Translations under genes and position numbers: made by a program | The notes under the pieces: generated by a model | Told to the model about the DNA's origin: nothing | The model's input: the letters and a program-made list of their open reading frames with translations, nothing else | Database searches by the model: none | NCBI GenBank assembly: GCA_002110485.1 | Contig: MOWL01000067.1 | Coordinates: 2,790,001 to 2,854,000, forward strand | DNA from: Emergomyces orientalis | Taxonomy: Eukaryota > Ascomycota > Eurotiomycetes > Onygenales > Ajellomycetaceae | Length of the DNA: 64,000 nucleotides | Direction of reading: 5' to 3' | Shown here: piece after piece, positions 1 to 11,550 of the stretch | How positions within the stretch are numbered: the first letter of the stretch is position 1 | How the letters are laid out: every line of letters begins with the position of its first letter

Positions 1-2740
1 ATGATGTGCATTGAAATCACCACATATAATAGCATTTTTTTCTGGACTTAAATTCAGCAGTTCTCTGTCAACTGTCCATGAATTATCATTTACCTTCAGT
101 GATTTTTCATTATAAATATTTATCAATTGAATACTGTCAAATTGATTTCTTGTATCTATAATATCTCCAACTAGAATATCAGAATTAGATATATAATTAC
201 TTTTTATATTGAATTGAAATCTTGATCTTTTTCTTGCATATATCACAACTCTTGCTTTTACATCTGATTTCTCTGGTAAAAAGCAGTGATAGCTTGAATG
301 AGAAATTATAAATTGTTGTTCTATATCAAAATTTGGCTCTTGTAATAGAATGAAGTCAGTTTACTCTTCAAAGTCTATTTGTAAGCATGAATAGATAGCA
401 TCTTTATTTCTATCAACATTGTTTTGAATAAAAGTTATTTTTGAAGCATTTTTGATAGTTTTTTTCTTCTTTTTATTATTATTTTGTGTAGTAAACATGT
501 ACAAAAGGAATAAATTGAAGCTGTGTTTCTTTTATTCTGAATCAGGTAATAGATTATATCTATTATCTGTATTCAGAGCTGGAACTTCTACTGCTTTCAT
601 TGAAATGAGATTTTCTTTATCTTTTCTCATTTTTATAGATGTAACAGGGTTTAAGATCTGTCTATTTTTTGAAAAAGAATTTGACTCAGAAGAAATAGAC
701 ATTTGAGAATTTCTTCTTTTTGTAGTTTTATCTATTTTCTCTGTATTTTGAGTTTCTTTTCTCCATTTCACATCTTTACTGAAAGACTTTTTCTTGAAAA
801 TGAAAATACAATCTTTTGAAATAGATGTGTGCTTTTCATAGCAATTACTGCATTTGATTTCAGTGTGATTGCAGATTTCACCTATTTTTCTACATGTGTT
901 GCAAGAATGTTCATTTGTTTTGTGATCTAAAGCACAAAACTGACATTTAGAATTTCTTTTACAAGTATTTGCAAAGTGTCCATGTTTCTGACAGTTTGAG
1001 CATTGAATTTGAGATTTAATATTCTCTCTTGAATCTTTGAATTCAAATACATTCATTTTCAATCCTGCAATTACAATATACTGTCGTTTTGACTGTTCTA
1101 TTGTATTTGTAGTAATTAAAACTGAAGCATTTTGATTTCTTTGTCTTTGCTCATAAGAATTGAGCCAAATTGGGGTTTTTTTCAAAGAAATTGAATTATA
1201 TATCTCAATTTCTTCTTTCAAATTTATCATGCCTTCTTCATGATCAAAGATTTCAACTGGAATATCATGTAATACAAATTTTCCCCATTTCTCATCTTTT
1301 TCACATGAAACTTCAATAGAGAGAGCTTTTTGAACTATCTCTTTCCAGCAGTTTTCATTTTGAATTAGATATTCAGAGCTGAAATCTGGCATAGCAGTAA
1401 TTACAATTGAATTTCCCAGAAAAGAGGTTTCAATTGATGAGATAACTGGCTTGAATTCTTCATTTTGAGTTTCAAAATGAAAGTTTTGATTGATTTTGTT
1501 TCTAAGTTCAAAAATGAACTTAGAATCATTTAGAATAGATTTTTCAAAGATAGCTCTATCACTAACTTTTAAAATCAGTCTCTGTTTTTTTGATTCAAGA
1601 AATTTAATCTCTTTTTGAGCTTTTCTTTGTTCTTTTTTCTCAACTAATGAGAAAATTTTTTCTGCTTTTTTCAGCTGTTTTTCTTTTTCAATATTTTGTG
1701 AGCTATTGAGAGCTTGAGCATAGGTTTTTGTCTCATTTTCAGTGTTTTCTTTTGAAAGAGATTCAGAAGAGATTTTTTGAGATACAGATTTGAAGAAATA
1801 TTAAGTTTAAACTTAATAATTTCATTCAGTTGTCTTGCTTGTGAATGCAGAATAAGAAGAATTTCTTCATTTTCTTCATACATGCACTGTTTATATAGCT
1901 CATCAGCTATTTTTTGTAGATTTTTCACTTCATCTACTTTGTGTCTGTCTATTTCTTCTTTTTTTCTTTTCTTCAAAATCTCAATTTCAGAAACAGTTTC
2001 TATGAAATTATTTCTATTTTTGCATGGAGTCATCATGTTCACAGATTGAGGTGAGTTATTCATGATTTCTTTGAGTATATTAGATAATTAGTCAAATTAA
2101 ATAGTATTCTCAGATTTTTGCTATTTTTTCTACTAGAAATAGTATCTAGATTAGATTTTTCAAGAGAATCTAATAAACTAATATTGATTTTTAAAGATAA
2201 ATCAATTAAATCTTCACAGACTTCTTTCTTGTGCTACAAAATGAAGAGAAAAGAATTGATTTCAATGAATAATAAATTATTCAATTGAAATGACAGTTTT
2301 TGAAAGAAAAACTGACAAAATAAATCAATTTTTTGCAGAGAAATTGATAAAAACTATTCAGAAATATTCAATATTCTAAACTTCTCCCCACATATCAAGT
2401 ATGCAGCTCAAAATTGAGATTATTTTCAAAAACTGAATCAGTCACTGAAGTAAAGAAATATGAATTTGTGTAGAATTTTCTTGATTTATTTACTCAGAGC
2501 TAAATCAAGAAAAACACTCTAACTCTTGCAAATTTTGTCTTTTTCAATTTAAAAAGCTTCTCAAAATTTCTGCTTGAAATAGGCCCCACCTCAAATCAAG
2601 ATTGTATTCCAGAAATATCAATATGAATTAATACTGAATAGATTTCCTTTTCTATTCAAATTAATCTCATATATTTTACTAGATAGCTCTTAATAAATGT
2701 AATTTATTAAGTCACACAGATGAGTATGCAAATGAAGAAT
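1..2740 (-). mobile_element. LINE-A copy 1, 5' part (non-LTR retrotransposon), cut by the window edge
   Basis: Very AT-rich DNA on the minus strand holding, from right to left, a leader (about 2,064-2,740), ORF1 (532-2,063) and the beginning of ORF2 (about 490 down to 1). ORF2 here is the N-terminal part of an APE-type endonuclease; the GDFNAHH motif lies in the first 35 bases. The ORF2 frame has a single TAA near 363. The same leader recurs at 35,753-36,095, which shows that it belongs to the element. The 3' part lies outside the window. Family assignment rests on zinc-knuckle ORF1 plus endonuclease order, as in Tad/I-like fungal LINEs. Confidence 0.85.
532..2063 (-). pseudogene. LINE-A ORF1 (gag-like zinc-knuckle protein), one frameshift
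   Basis: ORF1 of the LINE, an RNA-binding gag-like protein. The start at 2,063 opens an N-terminal charged, coiled-coil-like segment. The frame changes once near 1,790. From there it stays open to a TAA stop at 532, giving roughly 500 residues in all. The C-terminal third carries cysteine/histidine knuckles; the first reads CSNCQKHGHFANTC and is followed by two more Cys/His clusters. A lysine/serine-rich tail ends the protein. All tryptophans are TGG in this copy, unlike the LINE-A copies further right. With one frameshift only, this ORF1 is little decayed. Confidence 0.8.
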
Positions 2741-3345
2741 CAACAGACTAAATCTGTACTATTTTCTTATATAATAATATATATATATACAAGTATGTAT
2801 ATATATTACTTGCAGGGACCAAGCTATTTTTTAAACACTGATATTTCCACTTTTTCTCGTTCCGTTTTGTAGAGAGGGTAGGTTCCGGGGAATTTCTGAT
2901 TGAAGGGTAGGTCACGTGTGATCTGTGCTGAGGTATTTTTTTGTCACTTTTCTGCCGGGCGAGGTAGGGCGGTACAGGGAAAAGACTTGGCACTGGTGCA
3001 AAGGAACATGAAAATCAATCAGAGTTTTCACGCAGGTTTTGACAATGAATTGTTCAGAAAGAGATGGTCGGAATGAATTCAAAATTGAGACAGTTGTAAT
3101 ATCTGGTTTGTTCTAGCTTCTATCAAAATTCTATGTAAATTGGGCCGAAACTGATGATGTTATGTGATGAAGTGTGATTTTCTTTCCTCTTAGGGGTTGC
3201 AAACACGTTTTCCTCAATAGCTTCACCAACTCGCGCTCAATTTTAATAAAAAGTGAATAAATTGCTTTCTCAAACAAGAGCTTTCAAATGGATGTCTTTT
3301 CGTCTTCTAATTCGAAGAATTGGGCTGGTTCGGGGGAAAGCGTTT
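2741..3345. other. Unassigned stretch between LINE-A leader and a LINE-B fragment
   Basis: About 600 bases with higher GC and more CpG than the flanking LINE DNA. It opens with a TA-rich microsatellite around 2,765-2,805. I see no convincing coding region and no terminal repeats. It may be a relic of another element or old host sequence. Confidence 0.4.
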
Positions 3346-3916
3346 TTTTGTTTGTTTGAAGTCAGTGCCCCTGAGCTTCTCAGTGTCTGGCAGTCCTGCA
3401 CTATCTGTTCTGAGCAGAAGTGATGCCAAGTGCATCTTTTTCTGCTGCTATATAATGCTTTTAGTTCAAGAGTAGTTGCAATTGACATGTGATCTGATGT
3501 CATATTTACTTCATATTTCAGCTTGCAGCTGGTTATTAGACTGTGTAGTCTGACAGACAGAAAGATTAAATTCACTGTAGTACTCTGACTTTCTCTGTTC
3601 TGTCAGGTGATCATGTCTTCTGAAGTTGTTAGATATAGATTCAAAACACTGATTTGTATATTAAGTTTTCAGATCATGACAAAGTTTTCTCTGACTCTGT
3701 TATCTCTTCACAGAGTGTGATGTATATTGAAGTCTTCAATCACTATAGTCTCTGTCTGTTGTGTGTTTACTTGAGTTCTTTGTGTCTCTGATGATTTTCT
3801 CTTACTCTCAGTCACTGCTTGTTACTTACTTTTCTGATTCATTCATGCTTCTAGCATTCTTTCCGCATCTTCAACCACTGCTTGAAGCTGATGAATGGGT
3901 GAGTCTGATGGCATGA
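3346..3916 (-). mobile_element. LINE-B fragment (endonuclease region of ORF2)
   Basis: On the minus strand this encodes part of an APE-type endonuclease that closely matches the corresponding part of LINE-B copy 2 at about 33,300-33,900. Examples are the shared stretch LKALYSSRKR and the adjacent HHFCSEQI. It is truncated on the left at about 3,345. On the right it stops abruptly at the poly-T tail (3,917) of the LINE-A arm, so LINE-A inserted into LINE-B here. Confidence 0.8.
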
Positions 3917-6576
3917 TTTTTTTTTTTTTTTTTTCTTCCATTAAGGCATATGCAATCAGTGATTATGATGCCCATCTAGTATTACTAGGATTTATCATGT
4001 AAACTATATCTAAATACATGTAACTTCTTGTCACTTGCCATTACAGTAATTCCAGCCCAGAATAAGAGACACATTCAAAAATAAAAGATGATACAATTTA
4101 ATACTAAGACATTTTTTTAAAAATAAACTCAAAGTTGAAGATAATACAAAGAAAATTAAAAGAATGAACTAATATAGAAAATTTCTCAAAGAATATTTAT
4201 AATAAATTGATTTAAATCATATTTATTATATATCTAGTTGTTGTTTTTTTCTTGTTGCAATATCTGTTTCTATGATATAATTTATTAAATATTTGATACC
4301 TGTTTCAGTTTGAAACAGAAATCTCATATTTATTTGATCTATATCATATTTTCTTTTCAAATCATTTCTAATAACAGAGTTTTTTAAGCAATTTATCAAT
4401 AAATGTTCTGGATCTTTCAAACAATCATATATATCACAGTTTTGAGGTCTCTCAATTCCAAATTTCTTAAAATAGAAGCCAAAGTATCCATGACCAAGCT
4501 TCAATTGAATTATTGAAGAAAAGATTTTCTTTTTGCATTTAATAGAGCATGCTTTCCACTTTGATTTTGTTTCAAAAACCAAGTATTTGATACTTAGTTT
4601 TTGTTTTTAAGTTTCTCAATTTAAATTTCAATCTTTTAAGCATTTCTCTTTTACTTTTCTTTTTATAAATGTTCAAGATATTTTCTGTTTTTTCACTAAC
4701 TCAATTTCTGTGCTCTTTTTTGCAGCTTCATCAGCTAGTTCATTTCCTTTTATATTCATATGAGCTGGGACCCAGTGCAAATGAATTTGTATATCTTTTA
4801 ATTTTCTTATTCTTTTAATCAATTGATATACAGTTTCAATATATATTTGATTTTCTTGAATCTTGTTTTTTTGAAATCTTTTCAAAGCTGCTTGACTGTC
4901 TGAATAAATTCATATCTCATTGATATCTGAATTTCTTGTCAATTGACTCATTGTCATTTTAAATGCTTGCATTATTGCATATACTTCTGCATCAAATACT
5001 TCCATTTCTTGACCCAGATTCCATGAATTGGTGAAGTATATATCTTTGTTTCTTGTATATGCTATGTCAGCTCCCAGATTATTTGAAGTATCATTTTTTG
5101 ATTCATCAGTATAGATAATCAGAGCATTATTTATAATTTCAAGCTGCTTTAAATGTCTTTCTTGCTCATTTTCTTTAGATAATTCACTAATATCTATATC
5201 AATCAATGAATTCAGAGACTTTTTCCATGAATATAGTTGTTCAAAATCTAATTCTTCCACATTTAAATGAGGAAGTTTGTCTTTGATCATTGAACAAACT
5301 CTATATAACTGAGTTGAAATCTTTTTTACAGAATTTAGACTGGTTTCATTCCAATCTAAATATTTACTCCAGTTCAAATCAGTGCCTGTGTTCATGGGAG
5401 GAAATGTGAGTGAAACTCTTTTTCTAATTATATAATTTTGATTTAATTTAATTATTCTCACTGAATAATTTCTGCACAGCTTGTCCAATCTTATTTTAGA
5501 AGAAGGAATTGAGGCTTCAATTTCCATAGCTTTTATAGAGATGGTTTTAAATGCTCCCAGTATTCTTCTTAAAGCTTTATTTTGCAGACTTTCATATTTA
5601 TTTAGAAAGTTTTTCTGATTTTTCCATCATATTTGTGCTCCATAGTCTGAGATTGAGAAAATGCAGGCAATATAAAGTTGTCTCATTGCTTGGAAAGATA
5701 GTTCTCTTTCTGTATTTGATAATCTTAAAATGTTATTAAGATTACTCTCTGCCTGGGCAAGTTTCTTTTGAATATGATAATTAAACTTCAGTTTTGAGTC
5801 TAGCCAAAATCCTAGCCATCTAACTGATTCTTTTGAATTAATTTGTTCATTTAGTAAGACTATGTGTTCATTTTTCTCATTTAACTTAGAAAAAAAGTGA
5901 ATCAATTCAGTTTTATTCATATTAAACTGAATATAATTTTCATTTTCTTTTTGAATGATTTCTCTTGCTGCATTTTCAATTAATAAACAGTTTTCTTTTA
6001 TTGTTTTTGAATGACATAATAATACAATATCATCAATGTAGCTGGGTGTTCTCACTAGCTTTATTTCTCTGTTTTGAAATAATGTTCTTATATATATCAA
6101 AAATAGAATGGGAGAGACTGAAGATCTCTGAGAGACTTCTATTTCAATTTTTGTTTTCTTTTGTTTTATTTCATCAAAAAACAACTGAATGGTTCTTTCT
6201 GATATAAAACAACTGACCCATTTTATCAATGATTTTGGAGTATTTAATTCTACCAGAGTTTGAATTAAATGCTTTTTTGAAACATGATCAAATGCACCTT
6301 TTATATCAATAAAAGCAGCAGTTGAAACTAGTTTTTCATTTCTAGCTAATTCTATATCATGAGTTAGAGAAAATACTGCATCTATTGCTGAGTTTTGCTT
6401 TCTACCCTCTATTTGATCATAAAATAATAGATCAGAGTCAGAGATAGTACTTAGATATGATAATCTAGTAGCTATTATTTTTTCTAAGACTTTTCCCAAG
6501 CAATTTAACAATGATATAATTCTATAGGATTTTGGAATAGTGCTTTTTCTATTTGGTTTTGCAAGTACTATTCCAG
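3917..6576 (-). mobile_element. LINE-A, left arm of the inverted pair (3' part of ORF2 to poly-A tail)
   Basis: Minus-strand LINE-A segment starting with a poly-T run at 3,917-3,934 (the poly-A tail). It covers the reverse transcriptase, RNase H and C-terminal parts of ORF2. It is a near-perfect reverse complement of 8,869-11,539; I noted one base difference near 3,977/11,471. The match ends at 6,576/8,869. Conserved features include the RT core around 6,010-6,060 (YIDDIV), the RNase H segment near 5,000-5,110 and the 3' end containing TTCTGGGCTGGAATT on the sense strand. As in the right arm, the frame is broken by TGA codons. Confidence 0.9.
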
Positions 6577-7239
6577 ATTTCAATCTGATTAAATAATGAG
6601 GAATACAGACAAAACAAAGAAAAAGCTTCAGTTTTAATCATAACTGATAATTTGAAAGAATCAAATATCTCACATGTCACAATTGCAGGACAAAAAATGA
6701 AAGTGTTCAAATTCATAGATTCTAGACAGAAAATGAAAGAACAAACACAATGTTCAAACTGTCAGAAATATGGACATTTTGCTAACTACTGTATAAGAAA
6801 AACAAAATGCCAATTATATGCTGAAAATCACAAAACAATGGAGCATTCATGTGATATTTGTGGGAAAAAAGGAGTGAAATGTGCACACACTAAAATAAAA
6901 TGTGCAAACTGTAGAGAAAAACATGTTTCTAGCTCAATTGAATGTGTCTTTGCTCCAAAAAAGAAGAATGAGAAAGAGTTTAATATTTTAAATTCTAGTA
7001 TAAATTCTACTTTTAATTCTACAGAAAAAACTGAGTCAATTTCTATTAATAAAACTAAAAGAAAAAACTCTCAAGTTTCTAAAAGCTCTCAGTCAAATTC
7101 TCCTGTTAAAAACAGAGTGAATACTGATCCAAAAACACCTACAAGAATTAGAGAGCAGAAAAACTCAGCAGAAAATTTAATTCAAATGAAAGCTGTTGAA
7201 ATTGATAATAATCAATTCTCAATAGTTACTAAGAATTAA
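6577..7239 (+). pseudogene. LINE-A ORF1, C-terminal part with zinc knuckles
   Basis: Open to a TAA stop at 7,237-7,239. It aligns with the C-terminal half of the ORF1 at 532-2,063: a conserved TIAGQKMKVF-type segment, then CSNCQKYGHFANYC (a CX2CX4HX4C knuckle), two further Cys/His clusters and a Ser/Lys-rich tail. In the first codons a TGA stands where the 532-2,063 and 27,551 copies have a Trp (IWLN). The N-terminal part is absent because of the rearrangement described for 3,917-11,550. Confidence 0.8.
6578..6590. repeat. 13-bp target-site duplication, copy 1 (TTTCAATCTGATT)
   Basis: The segment TTTCAATCTGATT occurs here and, in inverted orientation, at 11,538-11,550 beside the poly-A tail. 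LINE insertion makes direct duplications. Finding the pair inverted and separated by one arm and the spacer fits a later inversion between the two LINE-A arms. Confidence 0.75.
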
Positions 7240-7274
7240 ACTATTTTAAAAATAGCTCTAGCACATCTCTTTTA

Positions 7275-10200
7275 ATGAAGGGCACAAAAAATCACAAAAA
7301 AAACAAGAAAAATAAAAAAAAACAAAAAGAACAAAATATCAGCATTAAATTCATGCAAAATAATGTTGATAAAAATGAAAATTGTATGTATTCCTGTCTT
7401 CAAATTGCATTTGAACAGGAAATAGACTTTGTTCTATTTCAAGAACCAAAAATTGATGCAGCACAGAAATATATAATTTCACATTCTAGCTATTACTGTC
7501 TTCTACCTGAAAACAAAAACATTAGAGTCAGAGTTGCAATTTATGCAAGAAAGAAATCAAGATTTCAAATTAATTTGAGAAATGATTTAATCTCTGACTC
7601 TGATATTTTAATAGAAGATATTATAGATACATATAATGAATTTGAAACAATTCAAATTATAAATATATATAATGAAAAATCTCTTAAAGAAAACAACAAT
7701 AACTGGACAATTAATAGAGATTTCATGAATCAAACTCCTGCAAAAAACTCTATAATTGCAGGTGATTTCAATGCTCATCATATTTTATGGAATTCTGAAT
7801 GCAGACAATCAATAAGAGCAGAGGAACTTGTTGAATACTTTCTAGTTAATAAACTTCATATAATTAATGAAACTGATAGACAAACTTTCTTTAGAAATAA
7901 TATACAGAATCATTCAATAATTGATTTAACATTAATATCAAACAATTTAATGAAAAACAAACTATTTGAATGATATATTAATGAAAAAGAAACATCAGGT
8001 TCATATCATGAGCTTATTCAATTTAATATTATATTAGATAGAGAGAATATGATTGAAAATCCTCTACTATCTAATCAATATAACTTTGAAAAAGCAGATT
8101 GGAATGAAGTTGAGAAAAAAATTGAGATATTAAAAGAGAAAAAGAAAAATGAACTGATTTGAAATAAAGATCAGGAAATTACAGATCAAATACTTGAAGA
8201 AAAAACAGAAATAATTACAAATATAATTCTAGAAAGTATTAATGATAATATTCCAAAAAAAGTTCTATCAGAGTACTCTAAACCATGGTGGAATAAAGAA
8301 ATATCAGAGAAAAGAAAAAATTTAGCAATTTACAGAGAAAAATGAAAAAAAGATATCATTACTCATGAAGAATACAAAGAAATGAGAAATGAATACTTCA
8401 CTACTATAAAAACAGCTAAAACTTCATGCTGGAATACTTTTCTTGAAAATGCAAAAGAAAAAGAGATTTTTAAAGCATTTAATTATACAAAATCAAGAAA
8501 AGTAGCTAAATTATCTATTTTAGAATATAACTATCAGAATAGAGAGATTAAAGCTCATTCCTTTGAAGAAAAATGCCAGACATTGTTAAGAATGTTATTT
8601 CAAAAACCACCAGTATCTCAAAATGAAAACTCTATGTCAATAGATGATTATACTGAAAATGTAGAGAAAAGATGAATATGACCAGATCTATCAGAAGATG
8701 AATTACAAACAGCAATTTTTGAAAGCTCAAAGAAAACTGCTGCAGACCCTGACTCAATAAATCATTTAATAATACAAAAATTATATTCTAAGTTAAAAGG
8801 AGAAATATTTGAATTACTTTTCAATTTATTGAAAAAAGGATATCATCCCAAGATATGAAGAAAAGCCACTGGAATAGTACTTGCAAAACCAAATAGAAAA
8901 AGCACTATTCCAAAATCCTATAGAATTATATCATTGTTAAATTGCTTGGGAAAAGTCTTAGAAAAAATAATAGCTACTAGATTATCATATCTAAGTACTA
9001 TCTCTGACTCTGATCTATTATTTTATGATCAAATAGAGGGTAGAAAGCAAAACTCAGCAATAGATGCAGTATTTTCTCTAACTCATGATATAGAATTAGC
9101 TAGAAATGAAAAACTAGTTTCAACTGCTGCTTTTATTGATATAAAAGGTGCATTTGATCATGTTTCAAAAAAGCATTTAATTCAAACTCTGGTAGAATTA
9201 AATACTCCAAAATCATTGATAAAATGGGTCAGTTGTTTTATATCAGAAAGAACCATTCAGTTGTTTTTTGATGAAATAAAACAAAAGAAAACAAAAATTG
9301 AAATAGAAGTCTCTCAGAGATCTTCAGTCTCTCCCATTCTATTTTTGATATATATAAGAACATTATTTCAAAACAGAGAAATAAAGCTAGTGAGAACACC
9401 CAGCTACATTGATGATATTGTATTATTATGTCATTCAAAAACAATAAAAGAAAACTGTTTATTAATTGAAAATGCAGCAAGAGAAATCATTCAAAAAGAA
9501 AATGAAAATTATATTCAGTTTAATATGAATAAAACTGAATTGATTCACTTTTTTTCTAAGTTAAATGAGAAAAATGAACACATAGTCTTACTAAATGAAC
9601 AAATTAATTCAAAAGAATCAGTTAGATGGCTAGGATTTTGGCTAGACTCAAAACTGAAGTTTAATTATCATATTCAAAAGAAACTTGCCCAGGCAGAGAG
9701 TAATCTTAATAACATTTTAAGATTATCAAATACAGAAAGAGAACTATCTTTCCAAGCAATGAGACAACTTTATATTGCCTGCATTTTCTCAATCTCAGAC
9801 TATGGAGCACAAATATGATGGAAAAATCAGAAAAACTTTCTAAATAAATATGAAAGTCTGCAAAATAAAGCTTTAAGAAGAATACTGGGAGCATTTAAAA
9901 CCATCTCTATAAAAGCTATGGAAATTGAAGCCTCAATTCCTTCTTCTAAAATAAGATTGGACAAGCTGTGCAGAAATTATTCAGTGAGAATAATTAAATT
10001 AAATCAAAATTATATAATTAGAAAAAGAGTTTCACTCACATTTCCTCCCATGAACACAGGCACTGATTTGAACTGGAGTAAATATTTAGATTGGAATGAA
10101 ACCAGTCTAAATTCTGTAAAAAAGATTTCAACTCAGTTATATAGAGTTTGTTCAATGATCAAAGACAAACTTCCTCATTTAAATGTGGAAGAATTAGATT

Positions 10201-11219
10201 TTGAACAACTATATTCATGGAAAAAGTCTCTGAATTCATTGATTGATATAGATATTAGTGAATTATCTAAAGAAAATGAGCAAGAAAGACATTTAAAGCA
10301 GCTTGAAATTATAAATAATGCTCTGATTATCTATACTGATGAATCAAAAAATGATACTTCAAATAATCTGGGAGCTGACATAGCATATACAAGAAACAAA
10401 GATATATACTTCACCAATTCATGGAATCTGGGTCAAGAAATGGAAGTATTTGATGCAGAAGTATATGCAATAATGCAAGCATTTAAAATGACAATGAGTC
10501 AATTGACAAGAAATTCAGATATCAATGAGATATGAATTTATTCAGACAGTCAAGCAGCTTTGAAAAGATTTCAAAAAAACAAGATTCAAGAAAATCAAAT
10601 ATATATTGAAACTGTATATCAATTGATTAAAAGAATAAGAAAATTAAAAGATATACAAATTCATTTGCACTGGGTCCCAGCTCATATGAATATAAAAGGA
10701 AATGAACTAGCTGATGAAGCTGCAAAAAAGAGCACAGAAATTGAGTTAGTGAAAAAACAGAAAATATCTTGAACATTTATAAAAAGAAAAGTAAAAGAGA
10801 AATGCTTAAAAGATTGAAATTTAAATTGAGAAACTTAAAAACAAAAACTAAGTATCAAATACTTGGTTTTTGAAACAAAATCAAAGTGGAAAGCATGCTC
10901 TATTAAATGCAAAAAGAAAATCTTTTCTTCAATAATTCAATTGAAGCTTGGTCATGGATACTTTGGCTTCTATTTTAAGAAATTTGGAATTGAGAGACCT
11001 CAAAACTGTGATATATATGATTGTTTGAAAGATCCAGAACATTTATTGATAAATTGCTTAAAAAACTCTGTTATTAGAAATGATTTGAAAAGAAAATATG
11101 ATATAGATCAAATAAATATGAGATTTCTGTTTCAAACTGAAACAGGTATCAAATATTTAATAAATTATATCATAGAAACAGATATTGCAACAAGAAAAAA
11201 ACAACAACTAGATATATAA
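7275..11219 (+). pseudogene. LINE-A ORF2: endonuclease, reverse transcriptase, RNase H; stops almost all TGA
   Basis: One frame of 1,315 codons spans the whole region and ends in TAA at 11,217. It reads in order: lysine-rich start, APE endonuclease (QEPK near 7,440; GDFNAHH near 7,760; SDxHxL-like end near 8,010), reverse transcriptase (FDH near 9,150, YIDDIV near 9,405-9,420), RNase H (YTDES near 10,335; SDSQAA near 10,545; HWVPAHMNIKGNELAD near 10,665) and a Cys/His C-terminus. Within it I count eleven in-frame TGA codons (7,971; 8,160; 8,343; 8,673; 8,679; 8,856; 9,816; 10,533; 10,770; 10,815; 10,827), one TAA (10,836) and no TAG. Where a second copy can be aligned, TGA matches Trp. Confidence 0.85.
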
Positions 11220-11510
11220 TAAATATGATTTAAATCAATTTATTATAAATATTCTTTGAGAAATTTTCTATATTAGTTCATTCTTTTAATTTTCTTTGTA
11301 TTATCTTCAACTTTGAGTTTATTTTTAAAAAAATGTCTTAGTATTAAATTGTATCATCTTTTATTTTTGAATGTGTCTCTTATTCTGGGCTGGAATTACT
11401 GTAATGGCAAGTGACAAGAAGTTACATGTATTTAGATATAGTTTACATGATAAATCCTAGTAATACTAGGTGGGCATCATAATCACTGATTGCATATGCC
11501 TTAATGGAAG

Positions 11511-11537
<27 letters not shown>

Positions 11538-11542
<5 letters not shown>

Positions 11543-11550
11543 GATTGAAA
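11538..11550. repeat. 13-bp target-site duplication, copy 2 (inverted)
   Basis: Reverse complement of 6,578-6,590, directly beside the poly-A tail of the right arm. The last two bases overlap the A-run, so the certain length is 11-13 bp. Past it, the minus strand continues as ORF1 5' sequence in the frame that 6,577 onward would complete. Confidence 0.75.

Larger units (their letters stand above)
6577..11539 (+). mobile_element. LINE-A copy 2 (ORF1 3' part, complete ORF2, poly-A tail)
   Basis: Plus-strand LINE-A with the 3' part of ORF1 (6,577-7,239), ORF2 (7,275-11,219), a 3' untranslated region and a poly-A run at 11,511-11,539. The 5' part of ORF1 is missing here and is found on the opposite strand at 11,551-12,375. 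Rejoining the two would restore the reading frame of ORF1 through a duplicated 13-base segment. I read no CpG dinucleotide between 6,600 and 11,220. Confidence 0.9.

Noticed and set aside
5965..6207. 80-codon frame on the plus strand, also found mirrored at 9,238-9,480
   Set aside because: Antisense shadow of the LINE-A reverse transcriptase; it appears twice only because the two arms are inverted copies.
7275..11219. Classical RIP as the cause of the stops
   Set aside because: RIP converts CpA to TpA and would create TAG/TAA from TGG, CAA and CAG; those stops are nearly absent and CpA is abundant.
7275..11219. A host-wide change of the genetic code (TGA = Trp in all nuclear genes)
   Set aside because: Host genes here end in TGA at family-typical C-termini (EXPERA, ELF1, WAPL, bur1, NDUFB2-like), so TGA is a stop for them. 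A code specific to elements or stages remains open.
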